Below, one piece after another: positions 43,863-52,856 of a stretch of DNA of 64,000 nt. The DNA is from Kitasatospora mediocidica KCTC 9733 (lineage in GTDB: Bacteria; Actinomycetota; Actinomycetes; Streptomycetales; Streptomycetaceae), in NCBI RefSeq assembly GCF_000744225.1, contig NZ_JQLN01000005.1, positions 1-64,000 of the forward strand, in the 5' to 3' direction. The notes under the pieces are model-generated. The model made no database searches. It was not told the DNA's origin and saw only the letters and a program-made list of their open reading frames with translations. The stretch's first letter is position 1. The number at the start of each line of letters is the position of its first letter. Both the position numbers and the translations under genes were made by a program.

Positions 43863-45467
43863 TCAGTCGAGGTAGTCGCGCAGCACCTGGGAACGCGACG
43901 GGTGACGCAGCTTCGACATGGTCTTCGACTCGATCTGCCGGATCCGCTCACGCGTGACCCCGTAGACCTTGCCGATCTCGTCCAACGTCTTCGGCTGACC
44001 GTCCGTCAGGCCGAAGCGCATCGAGACCACGCCCGCCTCGCGCTCGCTCAGCGTGTCGAGCACCGAGTGCAGCTGCTCCTGGAGCAGCGTGAAGCTGACC
44101 GCGTCCGCAGGGACGACGGCCTCGGAGTCCTCGATGAGGTCACCGAACTCGCTGTCGCCGTCCTCGCCGAGCGGGGTGTGCAGGGAGATCGGCTCGCGAC
44201 CGTACTTCTGGACCTCGATGACCTTCTCAGGGGTCATGTCGAGCTCCTTGGCCAGCTCCTCCGGGGTGGGCTCGCGGCCCAGGTCCTGGAGCATCTGGCG
44301 CTGGACGCGGGCCAGCTTGTTGATGACCTCGACCATGTGCACCGGGATACGGATGGTGCGGGCCTGGTCGGCCATCGCGCGGGTGATCGCCTGGCGGATC
44401 CACCACGTCGCATAGGTCGAGAACTTGTAGCCCTTGGTGTAGTCGAACTTCTCGACCGCGCGGATCAGACCGAGGTTGCCCTCCTGGATCAGGTCCAGGA
44501 AGAGCATGCCGCGACCGGTGTAACGCTTCGCCAGCGAGACCACGAGGCGGAGGTTGGCCTCCAGCAGGTGGTTCTTGGCGCGGCGGCCGTCCTCGGCGAT
44601 GATCTCCAGCTCGCGCTTGAGCTTGGGGGCCAGCTTGTCGGAGGCGCTGAGCTTGTCCTCGGCGAAGAGGCCGGCCTCGATGCGCTTGGCGAGCTCGACC
44701 TCCTGCTCGGCGTTGAGGAGCGGGACCTTGCCGATCTGCTTGAGGTAGTCCTTGACCGGGTCCGCGGTGGCGCCGGCCACGGCGACCTGCTGGGCAGGCG
44801 CGTCGTCCTCGTCGTCGTCGGAGAGGACGAAGCCCTCGGTGCCCTCTTCCTCCTCGGTGCCCTCGGCCTCGGCCTTGGCCGCACCGGGGGTCGCGGTCTC
44901 TTCGAGCTCCTCGTCGCCGAGCAGCTCGTCCTCGGGCTTGTCGCCCTTGGCGGCGGTCTTCTTGGCGGCGGTCTTCTTGGCCGGGGCGGCCTTCTTGGCG
45001 ACGGCCTTCTTGGCCGGAGCCGCAGCGGCGATCTTCTTGGCCGCGGCGACACCGCCCTCGGAGCCTGCGGGGTCACCCAGCGAGGCCTCGACCGTCACGG
45101 CGGAAGGAGAGATCATCGCGGCGGGAGCGATCCGCACCGGCGGCTTGGTCTGGGCAGTGGGAGTACGCGTGGTGACCGCCTTGGTGGCGGTGCGCTTGGT
45201 GGTGCTCTTGGCCGCAACGCTCTTGCGCTTGGCAGCGGACGGCTCGGCCGCGCTGACCATCAGGTCCACCCCTTCCTCAATCAACACCTGGTTGAGGCTG
45301 CGCATGACGTTCTTCCACTTGGTGACCGGGATCTGGTCCGCCTCGAAGGCCTGACGCACGTCGTCACCGGCGATCTGCCCCTGGGCCTTGCCACGCTCGA
45401 TGAGCGCAAGCAGTGCCGCGGACTCGGCGATCTCGGGGGGGAGCGAACGGGATGTGCTGGCCGACAC
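43863..45467 (-). CDS. hrdB: Principal sigma factor HrdB
   Basis: Essential vegetative sigma factor of the sigma-70 group 1. 534 residues. The N-terminal extension is Lys/Ala-rich ([17 protein letters not shown]) then acidic ([18 protein letters not shown]). Region 1.2 is [16 protein letters not shown]; region 2 has [19 protein letters not shown], and [17 protein letters not shown] recognises the -10 box. Region 4.2 ends [23 protein letters not shown] 45467 has GAGAGG 6 bases upstream; the in-frame TTG at 45473 abuts that site and cannot be used. Monocistronic. Confidence 0.97.
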   Translation of the reverse strand: MSASTSRSLPPEIAESAALLALIERGKAQGQIAGDDVRQAFEADQIPVTKWKNVMRSLNQVLIEEGVDLMVSAAEPSAAKRKSVAAKSTTKRTATKAVTTRTPTAQTKPPVRIAPAAMISPSAVTVEASLGDPAGSEGGVAAAKKIAAAAPAKKAVAKKAAPAKKTAAKKTAAKGDKPEDELLGDEELEETATPGAAKAEAEGTEEEEGTEGFVLSDDDEDDAPAQQVAVAGATADPVKDYLKQIGKVPLLNAEQEVELAKRIEAGLFAEDKLSASDKLAPKLKRELEIIAEDGRRAKNHLLEANLRLVVSLAKRYTGRGMLFLDLIQEGNLGLIRAVEKFDYTKGYKFSTYATWWIRQAITRAMADQARTIRIPVHMVEVINKLARVQRQMLQDLGREPTPEELAKELDMTPEKVIEVQKYGREPISLHTPLGEDGDSEFGDLIEDSEAVVPADAVSFTLLQEQLHSVLDTLSEREAGVVSMRFGLTDGQPKTLDEIGKVYGVTRERIRQIESKTMSKLRHPSRSQVLRDYLD

Positions 45468-45926
45468 GAACAACCTCTCGGACGAAGAGTGAACTCGAAC
45501 CCGTACCGGACCGCCCGAGAGGGCGAGGAAGGATCACGTGCCACAGGGCACGACGTCGGTTCCGACCGGCTCGGACTTGAGGACTGGGTTTGCAGAACGC
45601 TGGGTGTGTGGGACGGCAGCAGCGCCGCAGACCAACACAGCATTCTGACATGGCGCGGTATTCCGGAGCTGCTTCCGCTCCGTACATATCGCTGCCGCTC
45701 CCCAAGTGTTACGCATGCCGCTCGTGGCACAGGTCACACGCCGTCGTGCAGGTGATCCACTTCGGCCCGATCCGGCTGCGCAGCGGCCTCCGGCGCGGGG
45801 TCCGGGCCCGCAGAGCGGCCCGCAGAGCGTTCCGGAACGCCGCGAGCCCTCCGGTTGCCGCCGCGGCTTCGCGCGGGACGACCGGAGGGCTCTGCTCGCT
45901 CCCAGCGGGTCCGTGGCCGTCCCCGC
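45468..45926. other. 459-bp region upstream of hrdB
   Basis: Presumed hrdB promoters on the minus strand plus the terminator of the FadR-type gene (45844-45892). I could not identify a -35/-10 pair or a SigR-type site with the right spacing. No gene seen. Confidence 0.6.
45844..45892 (-). terminator. Terminator of the FadR-type gene
   Basis: Perfect 12-bp stem (45844-45855 with 45881-45892) around a 25-base GC-rich loop that can itself fold, 35 bp beyond the stop. Confidence 0.65.
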
Positions 45927-46805
45927 TCAGTGCTCGCGCGGGGCCGGCACCGAGTGCTCGACGTCCGGGTGGACGGCCGTGAGCAGCGAGCGCATCGCCG
46001 CCTCGGCCGCACTGCCGTCACCGGTACCCAGCGCCTCGACCAGGCGGGCGTGCACGCTCACGGAGGAGTCGGAGGGGCGCTCACAGGCGGTGGCCGGGCC
46101 GCCGGAGACCTGCAGCGAGGAACCGACGATGCTGGCGAGGTGCTCCAGCATGCGGTTGCCGGCCATCTGCAGGACCAGGCTGTGCAGCTCCGCGTCGGCG
46201 CGCGAGAAGGTGATCAGGTCACCCTGCGCCGCCGAGTGGGTCATGATCTCGGTCATCTCGACCAGCCGCTGCTGGACCTCCTCCCGGCCGTGGCCGGCCG
46301 CGAGACGGGCGGCCAGCGGCTCGATCGCCCAGCGCATCTCGAACAGCTCGCGGCGCTGCTCGTCGCGCTGCGGGCCGAAGGCGCGCCACTCGATGATGTC
46401 GGGGTCGAGCAGGTTCCAGTCGCTCACCGGGCGGACCCGGGTGCCGACGTTCGGCCTGGCGCTGACCAGGCCCTTGGCCTCCAGCACGCGCAGCGACTCG
46501 CGCACGACGGTGCGCGAGACCTCGAAGCGCTGGCCGATCTCCTCCGGGACGAGCGGACGGTCGGCGCCCAGGTCACCGGAGACGATCATCTGGCCGAGCT
46601 GCTGCACGAGCTGTCCGTGGAGCCCGCGGCCGCGGCTGCTGGTGGTCTTGCGGCCGACCCGGGAGAGGTCGTTCTCGCCGTCCCAACGGGGGACGGGCGG
46701 GGTGGGCCGATCGGCGTAGGAAAAGCGGTCGAGCTCGCCAGCGCCGGGGGCAGCGGCCTCGGCGGGGCGAGCGACGGTCATGGCGGGGTGCGCAAGGGTA
46801 CTCAC
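45927..46805 (-). CDS. GntR/FadR-family transcriptional regulator
   Basis: 292 residues. After a 70-residue Ala/Pro-rich lead comes the winged HTH (LHGQLVQQLGQMIVSGDLG, VPEEIGQRFEVSRTVVRESL) and an FCD effector domain (MRWAIEPLAARLAAG, HSLVLQMAGNRML) with His/Asp residues able to bind a metal and a small acid. Ligand unknown; relatives respond to sugar acids or fatty acyl-CoA. GTG 46805 has AAAGGA 4 bases upstream; an ATG 9 codons in is an alternative. Confidence 0.88.
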   Translation of the reverse strand: MSTLAHPAMTVARPAEAAAPGAGELDRFSYADRPTPPVPRWDGENDLSRVGRKTTSSRGRGLHGQLVQQLGQMIVSGDLGADRPLVPEEIGQRFEVSRTVVRESLRVLEAKGLVSARPNVGTRVRPVSDWNLLDPDIIEWRAFGPQRDEQRRELFEMRWAIEPLAARLAAGHGREEVQQRLVEMTEIMTHSAAQGDLITFSRADAELHSLVLQMAGNRMLEHLASIVGSSLQVSGGPATACERPSDSSVSVHARLVEALGTGDGSAAEAAMRSLLTAVHPDVEHSVPAPREH

Positions 46806-47131
46806 AGGTCCTTTGTCGGCGATCGGCGGGTCCGGCTTGAGAATTCTCGTGAAAAGCACACGAAAGGGTGATCGCCCATGACTGGATAATTGACTTCTTA
46901 TCAGGAAGAAATGGCCATACCGGTCATGCCTGGTGGGAGAGTTGGCGACGCGGGCCGCTCAGCCGCCACTGCTCGGCCGTTCTGACTGGCAGTCAGTGCG
47001 ATTGCGCGGCAGGGCTGTTCGAATCCGAATCTCCCTTTGCCCCCGGCAGGCACCGGGCCGACTGGCCGAGCAGGGCGGGCGGGCGGGCGCGCGGTCGGGT
47101 GGTCGGGCGGTCGGGCGGTCAGGCCGCTACG
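46806..47131. other. 326-bp intergenic region with 8-bp tandem repeats
   Basis: AT-rich left part (46850-46925) is the probable promoter zone of the FadR-type gene. The right part is a simple-sequence tract: (GGGC)n at 47073-47088, then four units of GGTCGGGC-type at 47093-47124. No gene. Confidence 0.6.
47093..47124. repeat. Four tandem 8-bp units
   Basis: GGTCGGGT, GGTCGGGC, GGTCGGGC, GGTCAGGC in succession, ending 7 bp from the permease stop. Confidence 0.85.
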
Positions 47132-48001
47132 TCACAGCGAGCGGCGACGCACCTGCGCCAGCAGGCAGCCCAGCATCAGCAGGGCGACCGGGGCGAGCAG
47201 GGCCGCCACGGCGAGCGGGTCGGCCAGCTCGAACAATGAGGCGAGGGGGCCCGACGACAGCGACGCACCCGCCGATCCCACCGACTCCGCCAGCCCGGCC
47301 GGCCGGAGCCCGCTGCCGGCGCCGTAGAGCCGGTCCACGCCGTACTGGAGCGGAAGCGCCTCCCCGGCACGGACCGCCCACCCCGCCCCGGCGCGCTCCG
47401 CCAGCGCCGCCGCGACGGGCTCGACCAGGGTCGGCAGCGCGCAGAACAGGATGATGCCGGCAGCGGCACTGCGGGTCAGCGCGGCGGCCAGCAGTCCCGT
47501 CCAGCCGGCCGCGACCACCACGGCGGCGAAGGTCACCAGCACCAGGAGCGGGCGCGGATCGGCCCGCAACAGCGTCGGCGCGTAGAGGCGGGCGGCCGAG
47601 GTGCCCGGCGGCAGGGCGAAGCGGACGACCACGGCGTCCACCGCCAGCGAGAGGGCGGCCAGGAGTGCCGAGACCACGGCGTTGACGGTGAGCTTGCCCG
47701 CCAGCAGGCGCAGCCGGGTCAGGTAGCGGACCTGCGAGGCCGCCAGGCCCGGGTGCCGGACCTCGTGGGCCGGGGCGAGTGCGCCCAGCGCCCCTGCTGC
47801 CAGGGCGGCGAGCGGGATCGGCAGCAGTGGCAGGGCCGCGGTGATCAGGCGGGTCCCCTCGGTCACCGACAGTGGCCCGGGGGCCGCCTGCCGAGAGGCC
47901 ACCGCTGCGACGGCCGCGTCGGCGAGCAGCGCGGCGACAAGGATCAGCCAGGTCGAACGGAGGCCGAGCAGCCGCCGCCCCTCGTAGGCCAGGACGCGCA
48001 C
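47132..48001 (-). CDS. ABC-2-type transporter permease
   Basis: 289 residues with six predicted helices, for example LRSTWLILVAALLADAAVAA, LPIPLAALAAGALGAL and LLVLVTFAAVVVAAGWTGLL, the ABC-2 membrane layout. It starts 4 bp after the ATPase gene stop and is its membrane partner. Export substrate unknown. Confidence 0.85.
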   Translation of the reverse strand: MRVLAYEGRRLLGLRSTWLILVAALLADAAVAAVASRQAAPGPLSVTEGTRLITAALPLLPIPLAALAAGALGALAPAHEVRHPGLAASQVRYLTRLRLLAGKLTVNAVVSALLAALSLAVDAVVVRFALPPGTSAARLYAPTLLRADPRPLLVLVTFAAVVVAAGWTGLLAAALTRSAAAGIILFCALPTLVEPVAAALAERAGAGWAVRAGEALPLQYGVDRLYGAGSGLRPAGLAESVGSAGASLSSGPLASLFELADPLAVAALLAPVALLMLGCLLAQVRRRSL

Positions 48002-48005
48002 AGGG

Positions 48006-49211
48006 TCACCCGTTCCAGTGGTCGGGCCCGGTCAGGGGCTCGGGGATGAGGTCGGTTTCCGGGCCGTGGGCGGATCCGGGGGAGACGGCGGGGGCAGTGT
48101 GAGCAGTGGGGGCGACGGCGGTGGCGAGCGGGAACGCGACCGTGGCGGTCGATCCCCCGGCGGATTCGGGGCGGGACGAGTGCGGGTGCGGCTGCTGGTG
48201 CGACGTCGGGGCTGGGCTCGCGGCCGGAAGCTCGCGGCTCTGGCGCGCCGCCCCGACCGTCGCCACCGGCTGCGTCGACGCCAGCAGCTGTACGGCAGGC
48301 GGCGCCGCGCTGCGCGCCGCGGTGACCTGTTGGGCCCGTGGAGCCGGCTGCTCCACGACCCGGTCCGCCAGCTCGTGCAGCAGAATTCCGCTGCGGTAGG
48401 CCAGCTCCCCGATCTCCGTACGCTCCAACCCGCTCACCGCGATGCCCGCGCCGCCGTCCTGCCGGACCTGCGCGCCCTGGGCCCGCACCAGGTCGGCGAG
48501 GCGCGCCATCTGCGGACCGCGCACTGCCACCTCCGGGTGCAGCCTGGTCCGGCGGAAGTCGCTGATCGGCTGGTCCGCGACCATCCGTCCGTCGTCCAGG
48601 GTCACCACCCGATCCGCCAGGAGTGCGGCCTCCTGCGGGCTGCGTGTGGTGACCAGCACCGTCCCGCCACCGGCTGGGAAGGCCCGCAGGAAGGCGTGCA
48701 GCCACTCGGCGTTGCGCGGTGAGAGGCCTTGGGTGGGGGCGTCGAGCAGCAGGGTGTTCGGCTCGCCCAGCAGGGCCACCGCAAGCTCCAGGCGGCGGCT
48801 CATGCCCGGCGAGAACGATCGCAGGCGGTGGTCGGCCACCGTCGCGAGCCGGGTCTGTTCCAGCAGTTCCTCGGCCCGCCGGGCCGGCGCGCCGACCGCG
48901 GCGGCGAGCATCCGCAGGTGGCCGCGAGCCGTGCGGCCCGGGTTGCCCGGCGCACCGTGGCCGGTCGGGAGCAGCACACCGACCTCGCGCTCCGGTCGGC
49001 GCAGCCGGCGATAGGTCCGTCCGTTGAAGAGGGTCACGCCCTGGCCCTGCTCCAGTTCGAGCATCAGGCGAAGCGCGGTGGTCTTGCCGGCGTCGGTCGG
49101 CCCCAGAAGTGCCGTGACGCTGCCGGGCCGGACGTCGAAGCCGAGGTCGAGCAGCGCCGGACGACGGCCGCGGCGGTAGGCCTTGGTGAGGCCGTTGACC
49201 TGGATCATCAC
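48006..49211 (-). CDS. ABC transporter ATP-binding protein with degenerate catalytic motifs
   Basis: 401 residues: an ABC ATPase domain (1-215) and a long Ala/Pro/Ser/His-rich C-terminal tail (about 290-401). Walker A GPTDAGKT (37-44) is usable. The signature is SPGMSRRLELA instead of LSGGQ-type. Walker B reads TLLLDAPTQGLSP, with Ala158 where the catalytic Glu belongs and Ser165 for the D-loop Asp. The switch His is replaced by Arg190 (LVTTRSPQEA). ATP binding without normal hydrolysis is expected. Operon partner: permease at 47132. Confidence 0.88.
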   Translation of the reverse strand: MMIQVNGLTKAYRRGRRPALLDLGFDVRPGSVTALLGPTDAGKTTALRLMLELEQGQGVTLFNGRTYRRLRRPEREVGVLLPTGHGAPGNPGRTARGHLRMLAAAVGAPARRAEELLEQTRLATVADHRLRSFSPGMSRRLELAVALLGEPNTLLLDAPTQGLSPRNAEWLHAFLRAFPAGGGTVLVTTRSPQEAALLADRVVTLDDGRMVADQPISDFRRTRLHPEVAVRGPQMARLADLVRAQGAQVRQDGGAGIAVSGLERTEIGELAYRSGILLHELADRVVEQPAPRAQQVTAARSAAPPAVQLLASTQPVATVGAARQSRELPAASPAPTSHQQPHPHSSRPESAGGSTATVAFPLATAVAPTAHTAPAVSPGSAHGPETDLIPEPLTGPDHWNG

Positions 49212-49372
49212 TGGCTGCTCCCACTTGCTCGGCTGCCCTGGCGCGGGACGGCACAGGTCGCCCCGGTCCCAGCACCCTAGGACGGGCGGGGGGAGAAACC
49301 GGGCATTGCGGAAGCGGCACGGGCAACTCGACGGCCCGCCTCACCCGATCAGGCGACGTCGGGTCAGCCTGC

Positions 49373-49408
49373 GGTCACGAGTCCGGTCACGAGTCCGGTC
49401 ACGACTCC
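49373..49408 (-). repeat. Three 12-bp tandem units spanning the Nudix-HTH stop codon
   Basis: GGTCACGAGTCC at 49373-49384 and 49385-49396, then GGTCACGACTCC at 49397-49408. On the minus strand each unit carries TGA in the same frame, so the gene has three in-frame stops 12 bp apart (49401, 49389, 49377). Confidence 0.9.
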
Positions 49409-50142
49409 GGGCGGAGCATCGGCGGGTTGAGGACGGTCGCCCCTCCGGCGGTGAACAGCTGTGCCGGGCGGCCGCCCTGACGGGTCGTGGTGCCGCCCGA
49501 GGGGACCAGGAAGCCGGGTGTGCCGGTGACCTTGCGGTGGAAGTTGCGCGGGTCGAGGACCACACCCCAGACCGCCTCGTAGACCCGACGCAGCTCCCCC
49601 ACGGTGAACTCCTTGGGGCAGAAGGCGGTGGCCAGCGCGGAGTACTCGATCTTGGAGCGGGCCCGCTCGACGCCCTCGGCGAGGATCAGTGCGTGGTCGA
49701 AGGCGAGTGGCTCGTGATCCGCCAGGGCGGGGCCGAGCAGATCGCCGACCGGTGCCCAGCGGGCTCCGCGGGCGTCGCCACCCGGCTTAGGGGTCGGCAG
49801 GTCCGGCGCCAGGGCCAGGTGCGCCACGCTCACCACCCGCATCCGCGGGTCGCGCTGCGGGTGCCCGTAGGTGGCCAGCTGCTCCAGATGCGCGCCGGAG
49901 CTGCCCTGTCCGGGCGTCGCGTGGGCGCGCAGGCCGGTCTCCTCCGCCAGCTCGCGGGAGGCCGCCTCGCCGAGTCCCTCATCCGGGCGCACGAAGCCGC
50001 CGGGCAGGGCCCAGTAGCCCTGGAAGGGCGGCTCGCCTCGGCGAACCAGCAGCGCGCAGAGCGCGTGCTCCCTGACAGTCAGCACCACCAGGTCGACCGT
50101 GACTGCGAATGGGGGGAAGGCCGACGGGTCATAGCGCGACAT
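49399..50142 (-). CDS. Nudix hydrolase-like regulator (NrtR type, Nudix plus winged helix)
   Basis: 247 residues. The Nudix domain (about 10-165) has a complete Nudix box, [20 protein letters not shown] followed by ETGL. The C-terminal winged helix (about 170-230) contains [15 protein letters not shown] and [11 protein letters not shown]. This architecture is the NrtR family, which senses ADP-ribose and controls NAD genes, but many NrtRs have a broken box whereas this one should hydrolyse. ATG 50142 is chosen since [19 protein letters not shown] matches relatives; a small palindrome lies just upstream. No NAD gene is adjacent. Confidence 0.85.
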   Translation of the reverse strand: MSRYDPSAFPPFAVTVDLVVLTVREHALCALLVRRGEPPFQGYWALPGGFVRPDEGLGEAASRELAEETGLRAHATPGQGSSGAHLEQLATYGHPQRDPRMRVVSVAHLALAPDLPTPKPGGDARGARWAPVGDLLGPALADHEPLAFDHALILAEGVERARSKIEYSALATAFCPKEFTVGELRRVYEAVWGVVLDPRNFHRKVTGTPGFLVPSGGTTTRQGGRPAQLFTAGGATVLNPPMLRPES

Positions 50143-50156
50143 AAGGGCGATCATAG

Positions 50157-50171
50157 TCGTCTTTCTGACGA
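50157..50171. promoter_or_regulatory. Small palindrome before the Nudix-HTH gene
   Basis: TCGTCTTTCTGACGA: perfect 5-bp arms around TTTCT, 15 bp upstream of ATG 50142, a natural autoregulatory position. Confidence 0.35.
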
Positions 50172-50222
50172 TAAGCACAGAGGTGCGCAACACCGTGAGA
50201 TCGCGACAAGCCCGGGCCGGTG

Positions 50223-52352
50223 TCAGCGAGCTCCCAGCTGGAGGTCGGGGGAAGCCTCCTCGACCACCGCCACACCGATCCGGCTGATCCTGACCGCGAA
50301 CGGCTCGCCCGCCACCCGCAGCCCGGAGAGCTCCAACTCCCCCACCGGCGCCGTACTGGCGGGCCTGACCACCACGCGGCGGGCCGGCACGTCGGGCCGC
50401 ACACCGGCCAGCGCGAAGACCGCGTGCGCGGCGGCGGCCGCCGAGACCGCGGCCGGCCGGCAGGCGGCGGGATGCGGAACGGGCGGGCAGTCCGGCAGCC
50501 GCTGCTCCCCCGCGTACATCTCGGGGAGCCGTCCGCCGCTGTGCGCGGCAGCCGCCAGCAATCCCTCCAGCAGTGCGCCGGCCTCGCGTTCGAACCCGGC
50601 CTCCGCCAGCCCGGACACCGCCATGGCGCTCTCCTGGACCCGCACGGCCCCGCTCCGGTGGCCCAGCGGGTTGAACCGTGCCGACTTGGAGCTGAGCGTT
50701 CGCAGGCCCCAGCCGCAGTCCAGCTCCGGCGCCGCCAGCCGTTGTGCCAGCAGTCTCGTCTGCTCACGGTCCAGGAGGCCCGGCAGGGATTCGCCCTCCG
50801 CCGCCAGCCCGAGGTCCAGCAGATGGACGAAGGAGGCGGCCACGGCGGACAGCGTGCGGTCGTCAGCGGTCAGCGCGGCGGCCGGTCGGCCGCCCGACAG
50901 ATCGTCGACCCAGAACCGCTCCCGGAAGCGGCCGCGCAGGCCCGCCGCCCACTCCCGCCACTGCGCCCCGCCGGGGCGCCCGAACGCGTCCAGGAGCTCC
51001 GCCCCGTGCAACGCGGCACGGTGTGCCTGGGCCTGCACCTCGCAACGGGCGGCCGGAGGGTAGCCGGCCCGGTCGTCGGGCGACCGCCCCAGATCGGTGA
51101 CGAAGCCCTCGACGACGCTGCTCTCCGCTGTCGCCCGCAGCGCGCCCAGCGCGCGCTCGGCGGCCGGGAGCAGCTCCAGCACCTCCTGCCGCGGCAGCCC
51201 CCAGCGCCAGGCCTCGGCCAGCACGGTGACGAAGAGCAGGGTGGCCTCAGTGGCCGTGCAGGAGGGCGGTAGTTCCGGACCGGCATGGCGAAGTGCCCCG
51301 GGGACGATGCCGTCCGCCCGCCCGAACGGCCCTGGCCCGCTCTGCTGACGGCGTGCCAGCGCTCGCAGCGTGCCGCCGGCCAGCCGGGTGCCCAGCGGGA
51401 GGGTGTAGCGGGCCGCCCAGAGGGCGTCGGCGGCGGCCAGCCCGAATCTCCACGGCGCACCGGACGCCGCGTACAGATCGGTCGGCCGGTCGGAGTCGGC
51501 GAGCAGCAGGCCGCCGAGCGAGTCCAGTGAGCGCCGCACGAGCAGCTCGGCGCGTGAGTCGTCACAGCGGATCGCCAGGTCCGGCCAGGGCAGCGGGACG
51601 CCCGCTCCCCGACCGATCGGCGGGCGGGCCACCGTCGGCGCGGTCTCCAGCTCCACGTGCAGCTCGACGGACCAGCGGGCCCCCGGCTGAATCTCCAGAT
51701 CCCAGCGCAGCACACCCGCCCCGGCCAGCACGGCGTGCGGCGAGGGCCGGGCCGAAACGACGGCGCCGTAGCCACGGCCGGACCAGCGCAGCCCGGCCGA
51801 CTGGACCTGTCCGGCGACGTCCGGGGAGCGCTGCCCGGCCGCGATCTCGGCAAGGTTGCCCAGATCCGTGCCGAGCGTGATCTCCAGAGGGAGGCGGGCC
51901 GGCCTGCTGCCCGCGTTGCGGACCGTGATCGTCTCCACCCCGTCGGCGTGCCGCAGGCGCTCCACCGTCAGCGCGGGATCGGGGTCCAGATCGCCGGGGG
52001 TGCGCACCGCGGCGAGGAACCGCGCCTGGGCCGCGGAGGAGAGATCCCCCTGCAGGGCCAGCGGCTCGATCCCGCCCAGCCTGAGCTCCACCCGGCTGAG
52101 CATGCGGATGCCGGAACGGAAGAACCCGTGCAGCCCCTCGCCGCGCAGCTGCCCGTCGGGGCCGGATGCCGCCATCGCCGGGGCGTTGACGCAGAGCACG
52201 TCGCCGTGGGTGGAGACGGGCTGCCGTCGTGCCTGCGCGGCGGGACGGACGGGACCGGCGGCCACGGGCTCGGGACGCCCCTGGGTCGCGGGCCGGGACC
52301 CGCCGACCGTCTCGGCCGGCATCGCAGTCTGTGCTGGCCTGGGGGCCGTCAC
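50223..52352 (-). CDS. Glycogen-debranching-type / six-hairpin glycosidase-like protein
   Basis: 709 residues. The N-terminal domain (about 50-280) resembles the glycogen-debranching N-terminal beta domain ([41 protein letters not shown]). The C-terminal half (about 300-640) has an (alpha/alpha)6 toroid pattern ([29 protein letters not shown]). The true substrate and catalytic acids are not certain. GTG 52352 has AGGAGGAG 6 bases upstream; longer readings are noncoding. No signal peptide, so cytoplasmic. Divergent from the S33 hydrolase. Confidence 0.78.
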   Translation of the reverse strand: MTAPRPAQTAMPAETVGGSRPATQGRPEPVAAGPVRPAAQARRQPVSTHGDVLCVNAPAMAASGPDGQLRGEGLHGFFRSGIRMLSRVELRLGGIEPLALQGDLSSAAQARFLAAVRTPGDLDPDPALTVERLRHADGVETITVRNAGSRPARLPLEITLGTDLGNLAEIAAGQRSPDVAGQVQSAGLRWSGRGYGAVVSARPSPHAVLAGAGVLRWDLEIQPGARWSVELHVELETAPTVARPPIGRGAGVPLPWPDLAIRCDDSRAELLVRRSLDSLGGLLLADSDRPTDLYAASGAPWRFGLAAADALWAARYTLPLGTRLAGGTLRALARRQQSGPGPFGRADGIVPGALRHAGPELPPSCTATEATLLFVTVLAEAWRWGLPRQEVLELLPAAERALGALRATAESSVVEGFVTDLGRSPDDRAGYPPAARCEVQAQAHRAALHGAELLDAFGRPGGAQWREWAAGLRGRFRERFWVDDLSGGRPAAALTADDRTLSAVAASFVHLLDLGLAAEGESLPGLLDREQTRLLAQRLAAPELDCGWGLRTLSSKSARFNPLGHRSGAVRVQESAMAVSGLAEAGFEREAGALLEGLLAAAAHSGGRLPEMYAGEQRLPDCPPVPHPAACRPAAVSAAAAAHAVFALAGVRPDVPARRVVVRPASTAPVGELELSGLRVAGEPFAVRISRIGVAVVEEASPDLQLGAR

Positions 52353-52856
52353 CGGGATCTCCTCCTGTCGGCCGGCAGGGCGGGCCCGTGGGCCGCGGCT
52401 GCCGTGCGTCGTCGTGCGCTCGCTCGGATCCTCCCGGGCGGTCCACCTCGGAGCACCGGGGTCACGGTATGGCAGATCCGGACGCACCGGGTGCCCGCTC
52501 TCCCGCACGCGGCACCCTCGTGCGCTGCGGCCTCGGCGGTGCCCCGCAGAGTGAACGCGGTGCACCGGGCGCAGGTCACGCCCAAGGCGACGGCGGCTCG
52601 GATCGGTAGGCCGTGCGGTTCGACAGACGCCGGTTCTCGGTACCCGTCGCTGTGGCGCAAAGACGCTGGCTGCCGGGTCCTGACGGCCCCGGTCCGGCGC
52701 ACTCGGCGTCAGGATACGGTGCCGGGGTGGCGCCACCTCCGTCGGAACGACCTCCGACCGGCGCCTGGGGCCGCCCGTGAACAGCGCGGGCGTCGCACCC
52801 GGCGCAGCCGGCCCGATGCGACAGCCCAGCAGATCGAGCACAGACCGAGGAGCTTC
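52353..52856. other. 504-bp divergent intergenic region
   Basis: Separates the debranching-like gene (leftward) and the S33 hydrolase (rightward). No gene, no strong palindrome and no promoter I would defend. Confidence 0.5.

Noticed and set aside
45590-45720. Possible SigR-type promoter GGAAT before hrdB
   Set aside because: The nearest GTT lies 23 bases from GGAAT on the minus strand, outside the 18-19 spacing.
43806-45755. Plus-strand frame of about 650 codons
   Set aside because: Antisense to hrdB; Leu/Gly/Asp runs without motifs.
47015-47035. GTTCGAATCC resembling a tRNA T-loop
   Set aside because: The flanking bases cannot pair into a T stem, and no anticodon arm or acceptor stem is present on either strand.
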